Assembly: GCA_018136815.1 (NCBI GenBank)
Contig: CM030938.1
Coordinates: 1,958,202 to 2,022,201, forward strand
Origin: Isochrysis galbana
Lineage: Eukaryota; Haptophyta; Isochrysidales; Isochrysidaceae
DNA length: 64,000 nt
Direction: 5' to 3'
The notes under the pieces are model-generated. The model worked only from the letters and a program-made list of their open reading frames with translations, ran no database searches and was not told the DNA's origin. A program made the translations under genes and the position numbers. Shown in pieces: positions 11,299-20,624 of the stretch. Positions within the stretch are counted from its first letter, which is position 1, and the number at the start of each line of letters is the position of its first letter.

Positions 11299-14200
11299 AA
11301 AAAATATTCTTGAAGATGCCTACTACTTTGCTATCCTCCGCCCCGCGCCTTGGGGGCTGCCCCTGACATCGCCCTTGCCCCACCCTCTCTCCCCTTTCGC
11401 ACCCCCCCTCGGTCCTTTTTGTTCGGTTTCGGGGGGTCGACCCATGTGCACTACTTTGGGTCTGGCGTCAGGGGGGGGGGGGGCGGGCCTTTCGGCTCGC
11501 CGTTGCTGTGAGGCGCTTTGGGTTGCGACTCTTTGTGGGGGCCCAGCCTTGCGGCTTTCCCCTATGGGTGGGTCTTTAGGGAGTTTCTCCTCCCTTGTAG
11601 CCAGGGCGCTATCCCTGGTCGCTCGCATGTTCCTTGTTTTCTTGTACGAGGATGTGTTCGATCTCCAGTTTCTGCGTTGCTATCTTTAGGGTATGGCTTG
11701 GTGCTAGTGTGTCGTTGTCTATTACGTCGAATAGAGGGCGGAAGTCGCTGGTGTCTATCCGTTTTTTTGGTTGTCGGCCCATGTCTGCTTGGGCTCTTCT
11801 GGCCGCGTCAGTGGAGTTGCCGAAATGCGCTGCCTTTACTAGCGCGGTGTATCTCGTCAGTATTCTTTTTTTGATTTGTTTGCTATCAAATGTTATGTTG
11901 TCGAAGTGTACTCTGTAAAAATCTGTTAGAATGTATCTCCATGCTAGGATGTATAGTATTTCTCTAGAGTGTGGCGAGTGCGTGTTGGGGAGTATGAACA
12001 GTCTATCTACTGCTTGGTCGGTGGAAGTCGAAACGTGTTGAGTTGGATGGTATTCTGTCAGTTCGTGTATCATGTCGAATATGTCGTCTAGCGTCGGGCA
12101 TGTCCCAAGGTGCGTAGATGATTCGTGTGATTGTTTGCAGAGTCGGCACGTCGGGTCTCTTCCGGGGAATCTGTTATGTGTCCCTATTCTACGATGCGTG
12201 ATGTGTTGGAAGTGCAAGTATGAGTCTCTCGCCGTCATCATTGGGGAGGTGTATATGCGTGCCAAGTGCTTCCACGTGTTCTCATCGACCGGGAGTCTGT
12301 CCTTCCATCGTTGGGGCCCGTTCTGGGTTTGTGTTCTGGCGTCGAGTTTCTGGAGGGCTTTCGTTAGGTGCTTCACTTCCGTTTTGTCTAGTGGTGTGTT
12401 TCCGTCTAGTGTGTACTCTTCCGGCAGGGGAAATTCCAGTATCCTGTTTCCTTTGTATCCCTCCCCCCACTTGGCGGGGGGGTACACGTCTAGGTCGGAT
12501 GGTGTGCCTCGCAGCCGTTCTCCCATTATGGGCGTGCCCAAATACGACAGTTCTACTTCAAACCATGCTCCTTTGTGGTGCATGTAGTATTCTCCATTTT
12601 TGTCTATGCGGATTTCTGGTGGGGCCCATATCTCTTCCGCCGTGTCCGGCAAAAGTTCTACTCTCGGGGAGGTGTCGCGTACCGCGATTCCTACCCCGCT
12701 CGCCGGGTCAGCTAGGGAGGCTGGCGCGTGCACCATATGCCAGCCTAGCGCTTTGGCGGTCATGCATGTTCTACCGTGTGTTCCATCCGCGTACGCATGG
12801 AGCTCTTGAAGAAGAATTATGTCGATCTTGGCTTTCCGCGCTTGCGCTAGGACCGAGCTGAGGGCTCCGTTCTTGATACCGTTAATGTTGAAGGAGGCAA
12901 TGGAGATCGGTCCTTCACCTGGGTAACCAAGGGACGCGTCGAACGTTAGTGAGTAGCGAATGGCGCCATTAGGGGTGAGTGGGATCGGCGTTCCGGCGTA
13001 CTTGTGGAGGTATAGGCAGCCCGGGCCTAGGATGCAAACGCCCCCTTTGGGGCGCTTGGCTGGCGGTAAGATGTCGGTACGTGGGAACGCGCAGGGTACA
13101 AGGCATACGCCGTCGGCCCATGCCTTCTCGTAGTTATGGGAGCGGTTGCACCGCTTCCCTTTGATGTTCATCGGGCATTTGCCCTGTGGGAATCGTGTGC
13201 ACGCGCCAAGCGCGTCCGGATTGATGGTGTCGTGGAGAGTCTTCTTGGGGGGCGCCAATTGACGCTGTTGGACGCGGAGAAGGCGGGCTTCGCGTTCTTC
13301 TTCGCAGGTGCAGATGCGGAGTGGCGGTTGAAAGGCTTGTGCGTATCCCTTGAAGTATCCTTTGCATCCTTTCGGTCCCGCGTGAAGGTTGAGGTCTTTG
13401 ATATCGCCGCCCAGTTCCTTGCAATTGCGCACCGCGTAGTCGAGAGGGTATGGTTGGCCGTTTACATTGAGGAGGATTTTGCGCGGAAAGTCGAAAGACG
13501 CAAACGAGCCGGTCTTGGGCGCCACGTATAGGTGGTAGACTTCCTTCTTGCCCTGGGTAACGATAATGCCCTCGCTCGTGACGACCTTCGTGCGTTCCTG
13601 GTTGCCCTGTAGAAAGTGGAAGCCTTGATTGCCGACGGCTTTCGCCAACGAGTTGATGGTGATCACGTCCCTCATGTCGAACCGGTAGTTACGTACCACC
13701 AGGTGCGCGGAGACGTCTTTAAATGCCACCGCCAGGGCCTTTGATGATGCTTGGGGTAGCTCCTTAACTTTGTCGTCGAGCGTCAGGTATTTGATGGTGA
13801 TTTGGGTGTTGATCCCGATCATTGCGAAGGTGGTGGCGTACTTGAAGGTGGCGCGAAATTGATTCGCGCAGTCGGCCGTCACGAGGATTTCCCACGGTCC
13901 TGAGGCGCTTTTTGAGATGAAATCCGGCTCGAGGTCCACGCCCTCTAGGCGGTTGAGGTGTGCCACTATGGCGCTGAGGGCTGCCTCGTCCTTGACCTTG
14001 ATGTCCCTTTCCGTTGGCACGAAGGTGATGGTGATTTGCGACATTGGGTCGAAGTCGAGTGGCTCCATCTCTTGCTCGATGTCTTGGATGTCTGTCATCT
14101 GGAGACCAGGGATGGCGGAGTGGGGGTTAGTCAGGGGTTTGAGGGTCTCAGGGGCCTGGGGAGAGTCCCATGTCCCTCGCTCGTGGCCTGGCGCGGGAGC

Positions 14201-14833
14201 GTCAGGGTCGTAGTGCTCTCCACCGTTCTTGTGGTGTAGGCTTGCGTCTCTCCTGGTGTATGTGTGTGTGTGAGTTGGGCTTCGGGACTGCTCTGGGCTT
14301 GCCTCGGCTGCCCCCGTCGTCGCCCGTGGTGATGGAGGGATTGTGAGTTGGGTCCTAGGGCCCTTTCCGTGGACTCTTTCGAGAGTTGTCTGCCATTTCG
14401 TTCCCCTGGTGTAGCTTGTGCTACACCAGCTTGTCTGTTCCCCCCTTGGGGTTGGTGAGATGTCTGGCCAGGTCTGTGCCTCGTGCTGTCGCACGAGGTC
14501 AGTGCCGCGGCTTTGTAGGGGCCCAGCCTTGCGGCTTTCCCTATGGGATGCGGCTCTGAGCCGGCTTGTCACAGCTGTCTGGAGGCCTTGAGTGGTTGGA
14601 GGGAGTTGAGGGCTGTGGTGGCCATGCTGGGCATGGTGTCCTTGCTGGTGTATGGCTGTCAAGGGACGGCCCGGGTTGCGTCTCACGCGCACCTTGGTCG
14701 GTGGGGCGCCCTCTCGTGGGCGCTTCGGGTGCGAGGCGTCGAGCATGGCCCGATCGTCCGTCGCGGCGGGGGGGGCGGCAGGAGGGGAGGGGAGCGGCGC
14801 GCGCTCCATGACCCTATCGGTTTAACGATAGTT
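11299..14833 (-). mobile_element. Internally deleted LINE (element C) with perfect 18-bp target duplication
   Basis: About 3.5 kb on the minus strand bounded by GAAGCTAGATCGTCGAAA on both sides. The coding-strand 3' end is CAAGAATATTTTTTTTT, again a poly-T tail. The 5' end lies only 24 nt before the ATG and can form a hairpin (CTATCG/CGATAG). The perfect duplication and long intact ORF point to a recent insertion. The element lacks most of its endonuclease and all RT catalytic motifs, so it cannot move by itself. Confidence 0.85.
11609..14809 (-). CDS. Fused gag-like / truncated endonuclease / RT C-terminal ORF of element C
   Basis: An uninterrupted ORF of 1066 codons. Residues 1-230 are Pro/Ser/Thr-rich. 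A nucleic-acid-binding part follows, with two CCCH-like clusters (CTRFPQGKC...CNRSH and CILGPGCLYLH). An exonuclease-endonuclease-phosphatase fold begins near residue 635 (ASFNINGI, then the catalytic-type Glu in ILLQELHA) but stops after SGVGIAV. The next residues (LSYLGTPI) belong to the RT thumb, followed by HITHRRIG, the CRLCKQSHESSTHLGTC knuckle and AWRYILTDFY. The catalytic RT core is deleted in frame, so the protein could be made but should lack polymerase and nuclease activity. Confidence 0.75.
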   Translation of the reverse strand: MERAPLPSPPAAPPAATDDRAMLDASHPKRPREGAPPTKVRVRRNPGRPLTAIHQQGHHAQHGHHSPQLPPTTQGLQTAVTSRLRAASHRESRKAGPLQSRGTDLVRQHEAQTWPDISPTPRGEQTSWCSTSYTRGTKWQTTLERVHGKGPRTQLTIPPSPRATTGAAEASPEQSRSPTHTHTYTRRDASLHHKNGGEHYDPDAPAPGHERGTWDSPQAPETLKPLTNPHSAIPGLQMTDIQDIEQEMEPLDFDPMSQITITFVPTERDIKVKDEAALSAIVAHLNRLEGVDLEPDFISKSASGPWEILVTADCANQFRATFKYATTFAMIGINTQITIKYLTLDDKVKELPQASSKALAVAFKDVSAHLVVRNYRFDMRDVITINSLAKAVGNQGFHFLQGNQERTKVVTSEGIIVTQGKKEVYHLYVAPKTGSFASFDFPRKILLNVNGQPYPLDYAVRNCKELGGDIKDLNLHAGPKGCKGYFKGYAQAFQPPLRICTCEEEREARLLRVQQRQLAPPKKTLHDTINPDALGACTRFPQGKCPMNIKGKRCNRSHNYEKAWADGVCLVPCAFPRTDILPPAKRPKGGVCILGPGCLYLHKYAGTPIPLTPNGAIRYSLTFDASLGYPGEGPISIASFNINGIKNGALSSVLAQARKAKIDIILLQELHAYADGTHGRTCMTAKALGWHMVHAPASLADPASGVGIAVRDTSPRVELLPDTAEEIWAPPEIRIDKNGEYYMHHKGAWFEVELSYLGTPIMGERLRGTPSDLDVYPPAKWGEGYKGNRILEFPLPEEYTLDGNTPLDKTEVKHLTKALQKLDARTQTQNGPQRWKDRLPVDENTWKHLARIYTSPMMTARDSYLHFQHITHRRIGTHNRFPGRDPTCRLCKQSHESSTHLGTCPTLDDIFDMIHELTEYHPTQHVSTSTDQAVDRLFILPNTHSPHSREILYILAWRYILTDFYRVHFDNITFDSKQIKKRILTRYTALVKAAHFGNSTDAARRAQADMGRQPKKRIDTSDFRPLFDVIDNDTLAPSHTLKIATQKLEIEHILVQENKEHASDQG

Positions 14834-15082
14834 GAAGCTAGATCGTCGAAAGCCATTCTAAGAGCCATCCTCTCGAGATACCACTTGCTCGTCAAGGCGA
14901 AGGTAGGTTTCTTCCAACGCCTGAAGACCCAGAGAGAAAGACTGGGGCTGCACGCCCCGAGCACTAAGCATCTGCGCAAGATGATCACTCCCTTATACAC
15001 CGTTGACAAAGACTTCAACCTGGAGATTTCGGACGCCCTGATGCGAGCGGCAACTGAGCTAGGCATCCGGAACATAACATAA
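14834..15082 (+). pseudogene. Resumed C-terminal end of element B ORF
   Basis: After the element C insertion the B frame continues with EARSSKAILRAIL, QRERLGLHAPSTKHLRKM and a stop at 15082. A diverged copy of the GLHAPS motif occurs on the minus strand near 50500. 15083-15349 is the B 3' region ending in T9. Confidence 0.6.
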
Positions 15083-15359
15083 CTCACTCGGACAAGGACG
15101 AAGACTCTCACTGACTGACGGCCCCCGAGGGGGCGGGACAGGCACCCAGAACACCCACTCTTACCCCCCCCTTATCTCACGCCCCCGCGGCCGAAGCAGC
15201 GCGCGCGGCCCCCCCTCCCCCGGTCTTCCAGAGAAGGAATCGAGAGGAGGGGAAGGGGATGGTGGTAGGATAGGGAGGGTAGTTAGGAGTAGCACAAGCA
15301 ATCTGCCTCGCGCCGTGCAAGTAGCGGTTAGTTTTTAAGATTTTTTTTTAGAATAGAAG

Positions 15360-15900
15360 GCCCAGGCTAGGTGGGTTGTGGGTTGCGTGCAGCGTGTAGC
15401 ATCGGCCATAGCAGCTTAGTAAAGCGGCCCATATTCCTTGTTACAATTATTTGCTTATCATTGGTTATTGGTAAGAGCGATGGGCTGGCCAACGGCCAAT
15501 GCCAGCGGCCATTAGGTGCGCGGAGCGCGCGTGCAAGTGGCCCAGGCGTCGCTTGCCGGGCGAGCCAAGGGCCTCCATACATAGGGCATAGGGCCTGGGC
15601 GTGGGTGATGTGGTTGGTGGTGCATGCCATCAGGCATGGCAGATGGCAGGAGGGTGGGTGGGTCCCTCTCCACAGCAACGGAGGAGTGGAGAGAGGGGGG
15701 GCTCGTGCCCACCCATACCATATGGGCGATGGGCGATGGGTGAGTGAACAAAGTACTAGTATAAGACTATAATCGTAGTAAGCAAGGGGGGTTCGTAAGC
15801 GGGCTTGTCACAATTGCACCAGGAGCAGCTGCCATCAAATGAGATGCGAAAGAGAAGACTTGCTATGCTCGAGAGAGTAAGTGGCCATCGCTGGCAATCG
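15360..15900. other. Intergenic DNA with a GC-rich repeat fragment
   Basis: 15490-15740 carries blocks that pair inverted with 6950-7100 (a GGGGGGGCTCGTGCCC run, the CATCAGGCATGGCAG block), so it is a minus-oriented fragment of the GC-rich family. No gene is visible before the oxygenase stop at 15912. Confidence 0.4.
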
Positions 15901-15911
15901 CGTCTAATCGT

Positions 15912-17105
15912 CTACAATTTGAGGAGAAGTGCTGCAGCAACACCACCGGAACCTTTGAGAGATGCATCCATACCAGCTGTAACAGCATGGGTACCGGCTT
16001 GAGGCGACGCCCCTAGCACCTGAACAACCGCACCCGTTTGAAGTGCCTTCCTGATATCTTCTCGAGCTAGACCCAATCGCAGCATGTGCGGTTTGGTCGT
16101 TTGCTCTACCACGATCTCAAAGTGTTTTGCATCACGGATGTGTGCCCCCCCCCCAACCTGCGCACCCCTCTGCAAGCGGACGGTGGTCTTCCTCGCAAAT
16201 GCTCCGGAATTCGCAGATCTCTGCCGCAATCGAAAAAGGAGAAATCCCCGTTCGGCCGCCGCATCCCTTTCGCCCGGCACTGGCGCACCGAGGCTCTTTG
16301 TCGGTGATGCGGCCCATGGTGACCGGAACCGCAGGCAGCGGCCAGGCTTATGACCCACCCAAATATTGACCAAGAATGTGATACGCTGATATGATTCGGC
16401 ATCAGTGACACACAGCATTTCGGGCGCGCCATGCAGCCATCGTCCATCAAAACGGACATGGCGACCTACCCGTGGTGGTACGAGACACACGGTGTCATAC
16501 AATGACATGGGAGCATCGACCGTCGAGTTGGAATCGTTCTCCATGCTAGGCTCCAAGACATGCCTGCACTGGTTACCGCCGCCCCGCATGTGATAGTCCC
16601 CTTCCGTTGATATTGTGCAGTTGGGCACGACTACGGTCGGGGCTCCCTCATTGGTCAGATATGTCACTGTCGCGAGAAGCGGATGTACAAACAAGCCTGC
16701 TGAGGCATAGATGGCCTCGTCCTTGTCAAAGTGCATTGCAATCTTGCCGTAGCCACCATGCTCGTCCGGCCGGCATACCGCGTCCGAATCGCTCACATTG
16801 GCCCACCACTCGGCGCCCGAGCAGGAAGGATCGACGGAAGCCGCTCCGCCCGGCACGTGTAGTGCGAAGATCGCGGCAGCAAGCTCCTCGAGCGCGCATT
16901 GTGGTGAGGCACCCATAGGGAGCCAGAACGACGAGGCAGCGAGAGGCCATGAGGCCGTCTGCGCGAGCGAGCGCAGCTCATCTAGGCGGTACAGCCGTAG
17001 TAGATCGTCCCACACGGCGAATCCCGTCTTGCACACCCCCGCACACCCGTGCACCCGCCCCTCAGCGTCGAGCAGCGGAATGTCCACCTCCTCCTCGAGC
17101 TGCAT
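15912..17105 (-). CDS. Third 2OG-Fe(II) oxygenase-like protein, start uncertain
   Basis: The open frame reaches 17186, but the codon there is GTG. The first ATG is at 17105 (MQLEEEVDIPLLD), giving 397 residues. The frame stays open further upstream, so an extra 5' exon is possible. AMHFDKDEAIY gives the HxD. HPLLATVTYLTNEGAPTVVV is a typical core strand pair, and VRFDGRWLHGAPEML the distal His, followed by QRITFLVNIWVGHKP with the Arg and closing strand. This order fits a 2OG-Fe(II) dioxygenase of a kind common in algae. The C-terminal 140 residues are not recognisable. The substrate is unknown. It is not closely related to the other two oxygenases in the window. Confidence 0.65.
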   Translation of the reverse strand: MQLEEEVDIPLLDAEGRVHGCAGVCKTGFAVWDDLLRLYRLDELRSLAQTASWPLAASSFWLPMGASPQCALEELAAAIFALHVPGGAASVDPSCSGAEWWANVSDSDAVCRPDEHGGYGKIAMHFDKDEAIYASAGLFVHPLLATVTYLTNEGAPTVVVPNCTISTEGDYHMRGGGNQCRHVLEPSMENDSNSTVDAPMSLYDTVCLVPPRVGRHVRFDGRWLHGAPEMLCVTDAESYQRITFLVNIWVGHKPGRCLRFRSPWAASPTKSLGAPVPGERDAAAERGFLLFRLRQRSANSGAFARKTTVRLQRGAQVGGGAHIRDAKHFEIVVEQTTKPHMLRLGLAREDIRKALQTGAVVQVLGASPQAGTHAVTAGMDASLKGSGGVAAALLLKL

Positions 17106-17500
17106 CTCACGGTGATCACAGACGGCTCCCTGCGGCTTGGACGATAGCGGTGTCCCAACAAGACGCGTTCTCCTCCTCCCCGCCACTGGGTGCTCGCCTT
17201 GTCCTCGCCTCTGCGTGGCAAAGCGGCCCGGCGAGGGGCTCGGCGAGTGGTGGCCGGCGAGCCGTCCGCCGACCGCGTCGCTCCGGCGAGACCAGGTGTC
17301 CAGCAGAGAGAGAGAGGAATAAGCGTTTTAACTCTTTACTGCCGAAGCACCGAAATAGGTGCTTCCTCTCGTTTTTTTCTCATCTCTCTTGCCGGCTTGA
17401 CCCGCGGGCGGTCAGCTCTCAGGGGATGCCAGGGGGCTTGCCACCAAAACATCTGGCACCCAATGCCACCAAGGGCGTCCGAGTATTACGTTTTCAGTAT
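17106..17500. promoter_or_regulatory. 5' region of the third oxygenase
   Basis: GC-rich, with a short GA repeat near 17310. The stretch 17440-17510 is a short dispersed repeat, present inverted at 53015-53090 with about nine in ten bases matching. I see no TATA box. Confidence 0.35.
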
Positions 17501-18205
17501 TGATCAATCGGGAAAACCCCTTTCGGGTAAAAACAACGCGGGGGGGGGGGGGGGGAGGGGGGGGGCGGCACTCGTGAGAGTAGGGGCCCAGAAGCGCTAC
17601 TCTCTCTCGTCGAAGCGAGTGGCCGCGGCGAGCCGCCGCCATTCCCTCTTGGATCTGGCACCCCCTGTCTTCTTTTACCTAAACCGGGCCGGAAGAGCGG
17701 AAGACACGTTAGCGCCGGAGGGGAGAGCTGCCGCTCCCCCTTCCCCTCCCTCCTCTTCCTCTACCCTCTACCCTCTTCCTCCTCTCTTGCCCCTGCGGCG
17801 CGGGCCCATGGCGCGCGCCTACGACCCCTCTTCAGGTCCCCAGGTGGCCTCCAGGGGCTTGGGAGCACAGCTCAGGGGGCAGGTGAGGCTGGGGCATGGC
17901 CCCGGCCCCTCTTGCCTCTCCCTCGCTGGCTCTCGCGCCTCTGAAGGTCGACTGGAGCTGGCTAGGGGCTTATGCGATGAGAGGGGTGTAGGGGGAGGAG
18001 GGCTTGGTCAGAGCGAGAAGCAGGCCAACGCGGGCCAGGGCGTGCGATCTGTGCCTAGCTCTCAGGGAGAGTCTGGGCAGTCTAGGTGAGTTCCCCTGCA
18101 TGCCAAGAGGCGGCGCAGGGGGGTAGATGGTTCTCGCCCCCCATGAGGGGAGTCGAGAGAGTGGGGGGGCCGCGAGGCCCCCCTCCATGGCGACCAATCA
18201 TAAGA
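17500..18205 (-). repeat. GC-rich dispersed repeat family 1, copy B (inverted)
   Basis: Reverse complement of most of 7810-8460. The same blocks appear in reverse order, from TTTCGGGTAAAAACAACG at 17520 to CATGGCGACCAATCATAAGAT near 18205. It lacks the AT-rich 3' end seen in copies A and C. No protein is supported in any frame. Confidence 0.65.
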
Positions 18206-18431
18206 TGAGTCTCAACGCAACCAACTGTAACTACTACTAAAAAGTTATTTGTGCAAATGCTAGTACAATGCGAGCCCCGGCGTGTGCCTGGCACCTTGGC
18301 CATCGTTCTCGCCCGGTTGCGGCCCGAGTGTTTGCGCACATGCGCTAGAAAACAACCTGAAGACACGCATATCGCACCGTGCAGCACGTAGGTCGACACG
18401 TGGCGCGTGGATAATGGCTAAGTCGACATCA
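18206..18431. other. Intergenic, nothing recognised
   Basis: Unique-looking sequence between repeat copy B and the tandem duplication downstream of the WD40 gene. It probably includes that gene's terminator. Confidence 0.35.
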
Positions 18432-18567
18432 AAGACTCTGTGCACCCTACGTCTACCCTTTTCATAGACGACTAGGAGCAAATCGGTAAGGCTCTCTATA
18501 AGACTCTGTGCACCCTACGTCTACCCTTTTCATAGACGACTAGGAGCAAATCGGTAAGGCTCTCTAT
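18432..18567. repeat. 68-bp tandem duplication
   Basis: AGACTCTGTGCACCCTACG begins at 18433 and again at 18501, and the two 68-bp units look identical. They end nine bases before the stop codon region of the WD40 gene, so they lie in its 3' untranslated region. Confidence 0.8.
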
Positions 18568-18575
18568 CAGCCAGT

Positions 18576-20624
18576 TCACGTAAACGACGAGGAACCCGAC
18601 CAGGGCTCGTCCGTCTCCACATTGTTGCGTTGCATCGGTTGCGTGCTGTCGTGCGCCCACGTCCGCACCAAGCCGTCGTGCGATGCGGAGGCGAGTAGCC
18701 CAAGGTCGTCGCACCATCGCGCCTCGTAAGTCACGTCGATGTGCGTGATGAGCCGCGTCGCTAACTCACCTGATTCCACGTGCCAGATACAGATGGCTCC
18801 GTCCTCAGAGCCGGACGTTGCCAGCGACCCTTCCTTCATGAAGCATGCACGCACGAAGTTACGGGCGGTGTTTTGGTGGCCCTTGAAACTGCGGAGCGGG
18901 CGCGCACTCCGCATGTCCCACAAACGGAGAGAGTTGTCTCTGCTCGAGGAGAGCAAGTGAACGCCATTCGGTGCCAAGTCGAGAGAGGTGACCTCGCCCA
19001 GCGGAGCTCCCAGAGTCTTGATGCACAGGCCTGAACGTAGATCCCAAAATCGGATCGTCGCATCCTTACCGCCTGATACAACAAGGTTGCCCGCGCCGTT
19101 GAAGGTGGCGCTTGAGATGGCGCGAGTGTGCCCCACCAAAGCTCGCAAATGGACCCCAGTACGGATGTCATACAACCGGACTGTTGTGTCATATCCGGAC
19201 GAGAGGCACAAGGGTTCGCGCACGTGCAGAGCTACGGAGTATGCGTCTCCCTGATGGGATCCAAGGGTTTGGCTGACAAATCCGACGCCGGCATCCGCCA
19301 TCCTAGCAGTGTTGGCGCCACCGTAGCAACTGGCCACCGCCTCTCGAGCGTCGAAGAGCCGCACGCGGCCATCGGCGCAGGCCGATGCCAGCAGTGGCAC
19401 GCCCGATCCATCACCACGACGAGATGAGAGGGCCCATACCCGGGATGGATGGGGGAGGATGCATGCGCAGGAACCACTGGTGGAGGGCGCTTGTGAGGCG
19501 ACGTCATAACCGGTGTCAGACGAGCCACCCCCATGAAGTCTCCACAAGCGGACCGAATTGTCGTTGCCGCCTGAAGCTAGCAGGATATCCTGATAAGACG
19601 GGCCGACCTCCAGCCACGCAAGGCACTTCACTCCGGCGGTGTGTCCGGAGAAGGTGTGGCGTGCTGCATTGGGAAGGAGCGGCGAACGGTAGTCGGAGAG
19701 GAGGCTACTGAGCTGCACCCCGCGACGGTTCAAATTACCGTGCCGGTCGGGCATGTCGACCCTCGAGCCGTCTTGACCCAGTGAGGCCTCAGTCTGCACC
19801 TCCCAAACATCCCTGCTCGACCGCTCATCTCGTGATGGCCCCATCCCCTCAATGTTCCTTTGTGACGAATCAATAGGCGGCGCGCTCCGAAGCGTCCGTT
19901 CCCTCGCCTGCTGAACTTGCATCTCGGCGGCCTGTTCGAGCAGTGTCAAGAGACGACGCTGCGGTAATGGGGCATCGAGTAGGCAGCTGTTCCCCTCATC
20001 GCCCCCTCCGTTGCTCTGCATGTCTGCTTGGAGCTCAAGAATTGCGCTGTGCTGCTGCAGGAGCTCTTCTCGTGCTGACGCAGCGCCCTCCCACTCCCGT
20101 ATCACCTCCTGGACCGATCGACACGTCAGCAAGTAGCAGAGGTCGCGGAATTCCGCAGGAGACGGTGCGCAAGTCTCGAGCGGCTTCAGCCTCTTCGTCA
20201 GGTGGTTGAACGCCTGGCACAGGCATGGGAGGACGGTGGGTGAGTGTAACCAGCATGATAGGGGCAGCGTGGCTCTAGTGTGGCTGTCCTTGCACAACCC
20301 TGCCCCCACCTTCTGGTGCTCGCCGCCGTCGAGGAGCTCGAGGTACTGGAGCCGGTAGGCGGAATAGAGGAAAGTTTTTTGCTGCTTCTCGCCCGTGATC
20401 GCCCTGCCGCACTGCTTCTCCACCTCGGTCCAGTCGCCCTCGACCACCGCACGCCGCAGCCGTCGTATGGCGGGCCGCAGCCGCTGCGACTCGAGGCGGC
20501 GCACGTTGGCCTCATCTTGGACGGTGGTAACCGACGCGGCGTATCCTTCGTCGTGCAGGTACTGCACGATCAGCTGTAGAATCTCCTGCTTGATCTGCGG
20601 CTCGTCAAACGCGATGGCCGCCAT
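18576..20624 (-). CDS. LisH-CTLH-WD40 repeat protein
   Basis: Exons 20624-20310 and 20213-18576 are separated by a 96-bp GT-AG intron whose length keeps the frame open. Splicing joins HQK to AFNHLTKRLKPLE and gives 650 residues. The start at 20624 (MAAIAFDEPQIKQEIL) is chosen because the longer frame upstream is only G/A-rich repeat. Residues 1-40 match LisH (IVQYLHDEGYAASV). CTLH follows (VVEGDWTEVEKQC...LQYLELL), then a linker and about seven WD repeats from residue 275 (VSGGKDATIRFWDLRSG, LSSSRDNSLRLWDMRSA, ATSGSEDGAICIWHVESG). Such proteins are scaffolds, for instance in E3 ligase or chromatin complexes. The exact orthologue cannot be fixed from sequence alone. Confidence 0.8.
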   Translation of the reverse strand: MAAIAFDEPQIKQEILQLIVQYLHDEGYAASVTTVQDEANVRRLESQRLRPAIRRLRRAVVEGDWTEVEKQCGRAITGEKQQKTFLYSAYRLQYLELLDGGEHQKVGAGLCKDSHTRATLPLSCWLHSPTVLPCLCQAFNHLTKRLKPLETCAPSPAEFRDLCYLLTCRSVQEVIREWEGAASAREELLQQHSAILELQADMQSNGGGDEGNSCLLDAPLPQRRLLTLLEQAAEMQVQQARERTLRSAPPIDSSQRNIEGMGPSRDERSSRDVWEVQTEASLGQDGSRVDMPDRHGNLNRRGVQLSSLLSDYRSPLLPNAARHTFSGHTAGVKCLAWLEVGPSYQDILLASGGNDNSVRLWRLHGGGSSDTGYDVASQAPSTSGSCACILPHPSRVWALSSRRGDGSGVPLLASACADGRVRLFDAREAVASCYGGANTARMADAGVGFVSQTLGSHQGDAYSVALHVREPLCLSSGYDTTVRLYDIRTGVHLRALVGHTRAISSATFNGAGNLVVSGGKDATIRFWDLRSGLCIKTLGAPLGEVTSLDLAPNGVHLLSSSRDNSLRLWDMRSARPLRSFKGHQNTARNFVRACFMKEGSLATSGSEDGAICIWHVESGELATRLITHIDVTYEARWCDDLGLLASASHDGLVRTWAHDSTQPMQRNNVETDEPWSGSSSFT
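20214..20309 (-). other. In-frame intron of the WD40 gene
   Basis: Donor AGAAG|GTGGGG and acceptor TGTGCCAG|GCGTTC on the minus strand, 96 bp. The intron has no stop codon, so retention would add 32 residues inside the CTLH domain without a frameshift. Confidence 0.7.

Larger units (their letters stand above)
8766..15350 (+). mobile_element. Non-LTR retrotransposon B, degenerate outer host of two nested insertions
   Basis: Element B runs from the 5' repeat through an ORF at 9707, is cut at 10274 by element A and at 11298 by element C, then resumes at 14834 and ends near 15349 in a T9 run. Removing A and C with one copy of each target duplication rejoins a reverse-transcriptase C-terminal frame (GLHAPSTKHLRKM, then a stop at 15082). 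Its ORF jumps from a short N-terminus to the RT C-terminus, so most of EN and RT is missing. A 4-bp CATA duplication near 10231 shifts the frame. It is therefore a dead or non-autonomous copy. I found no target duplication for B itself. Confidence 0.6.

Noticed and set aside
17106-17186. Start of the third oxygenase at 17186
   Set aside because: The codon is GTG. An ATG exists at 17105, or the true start is in an upstream exon.
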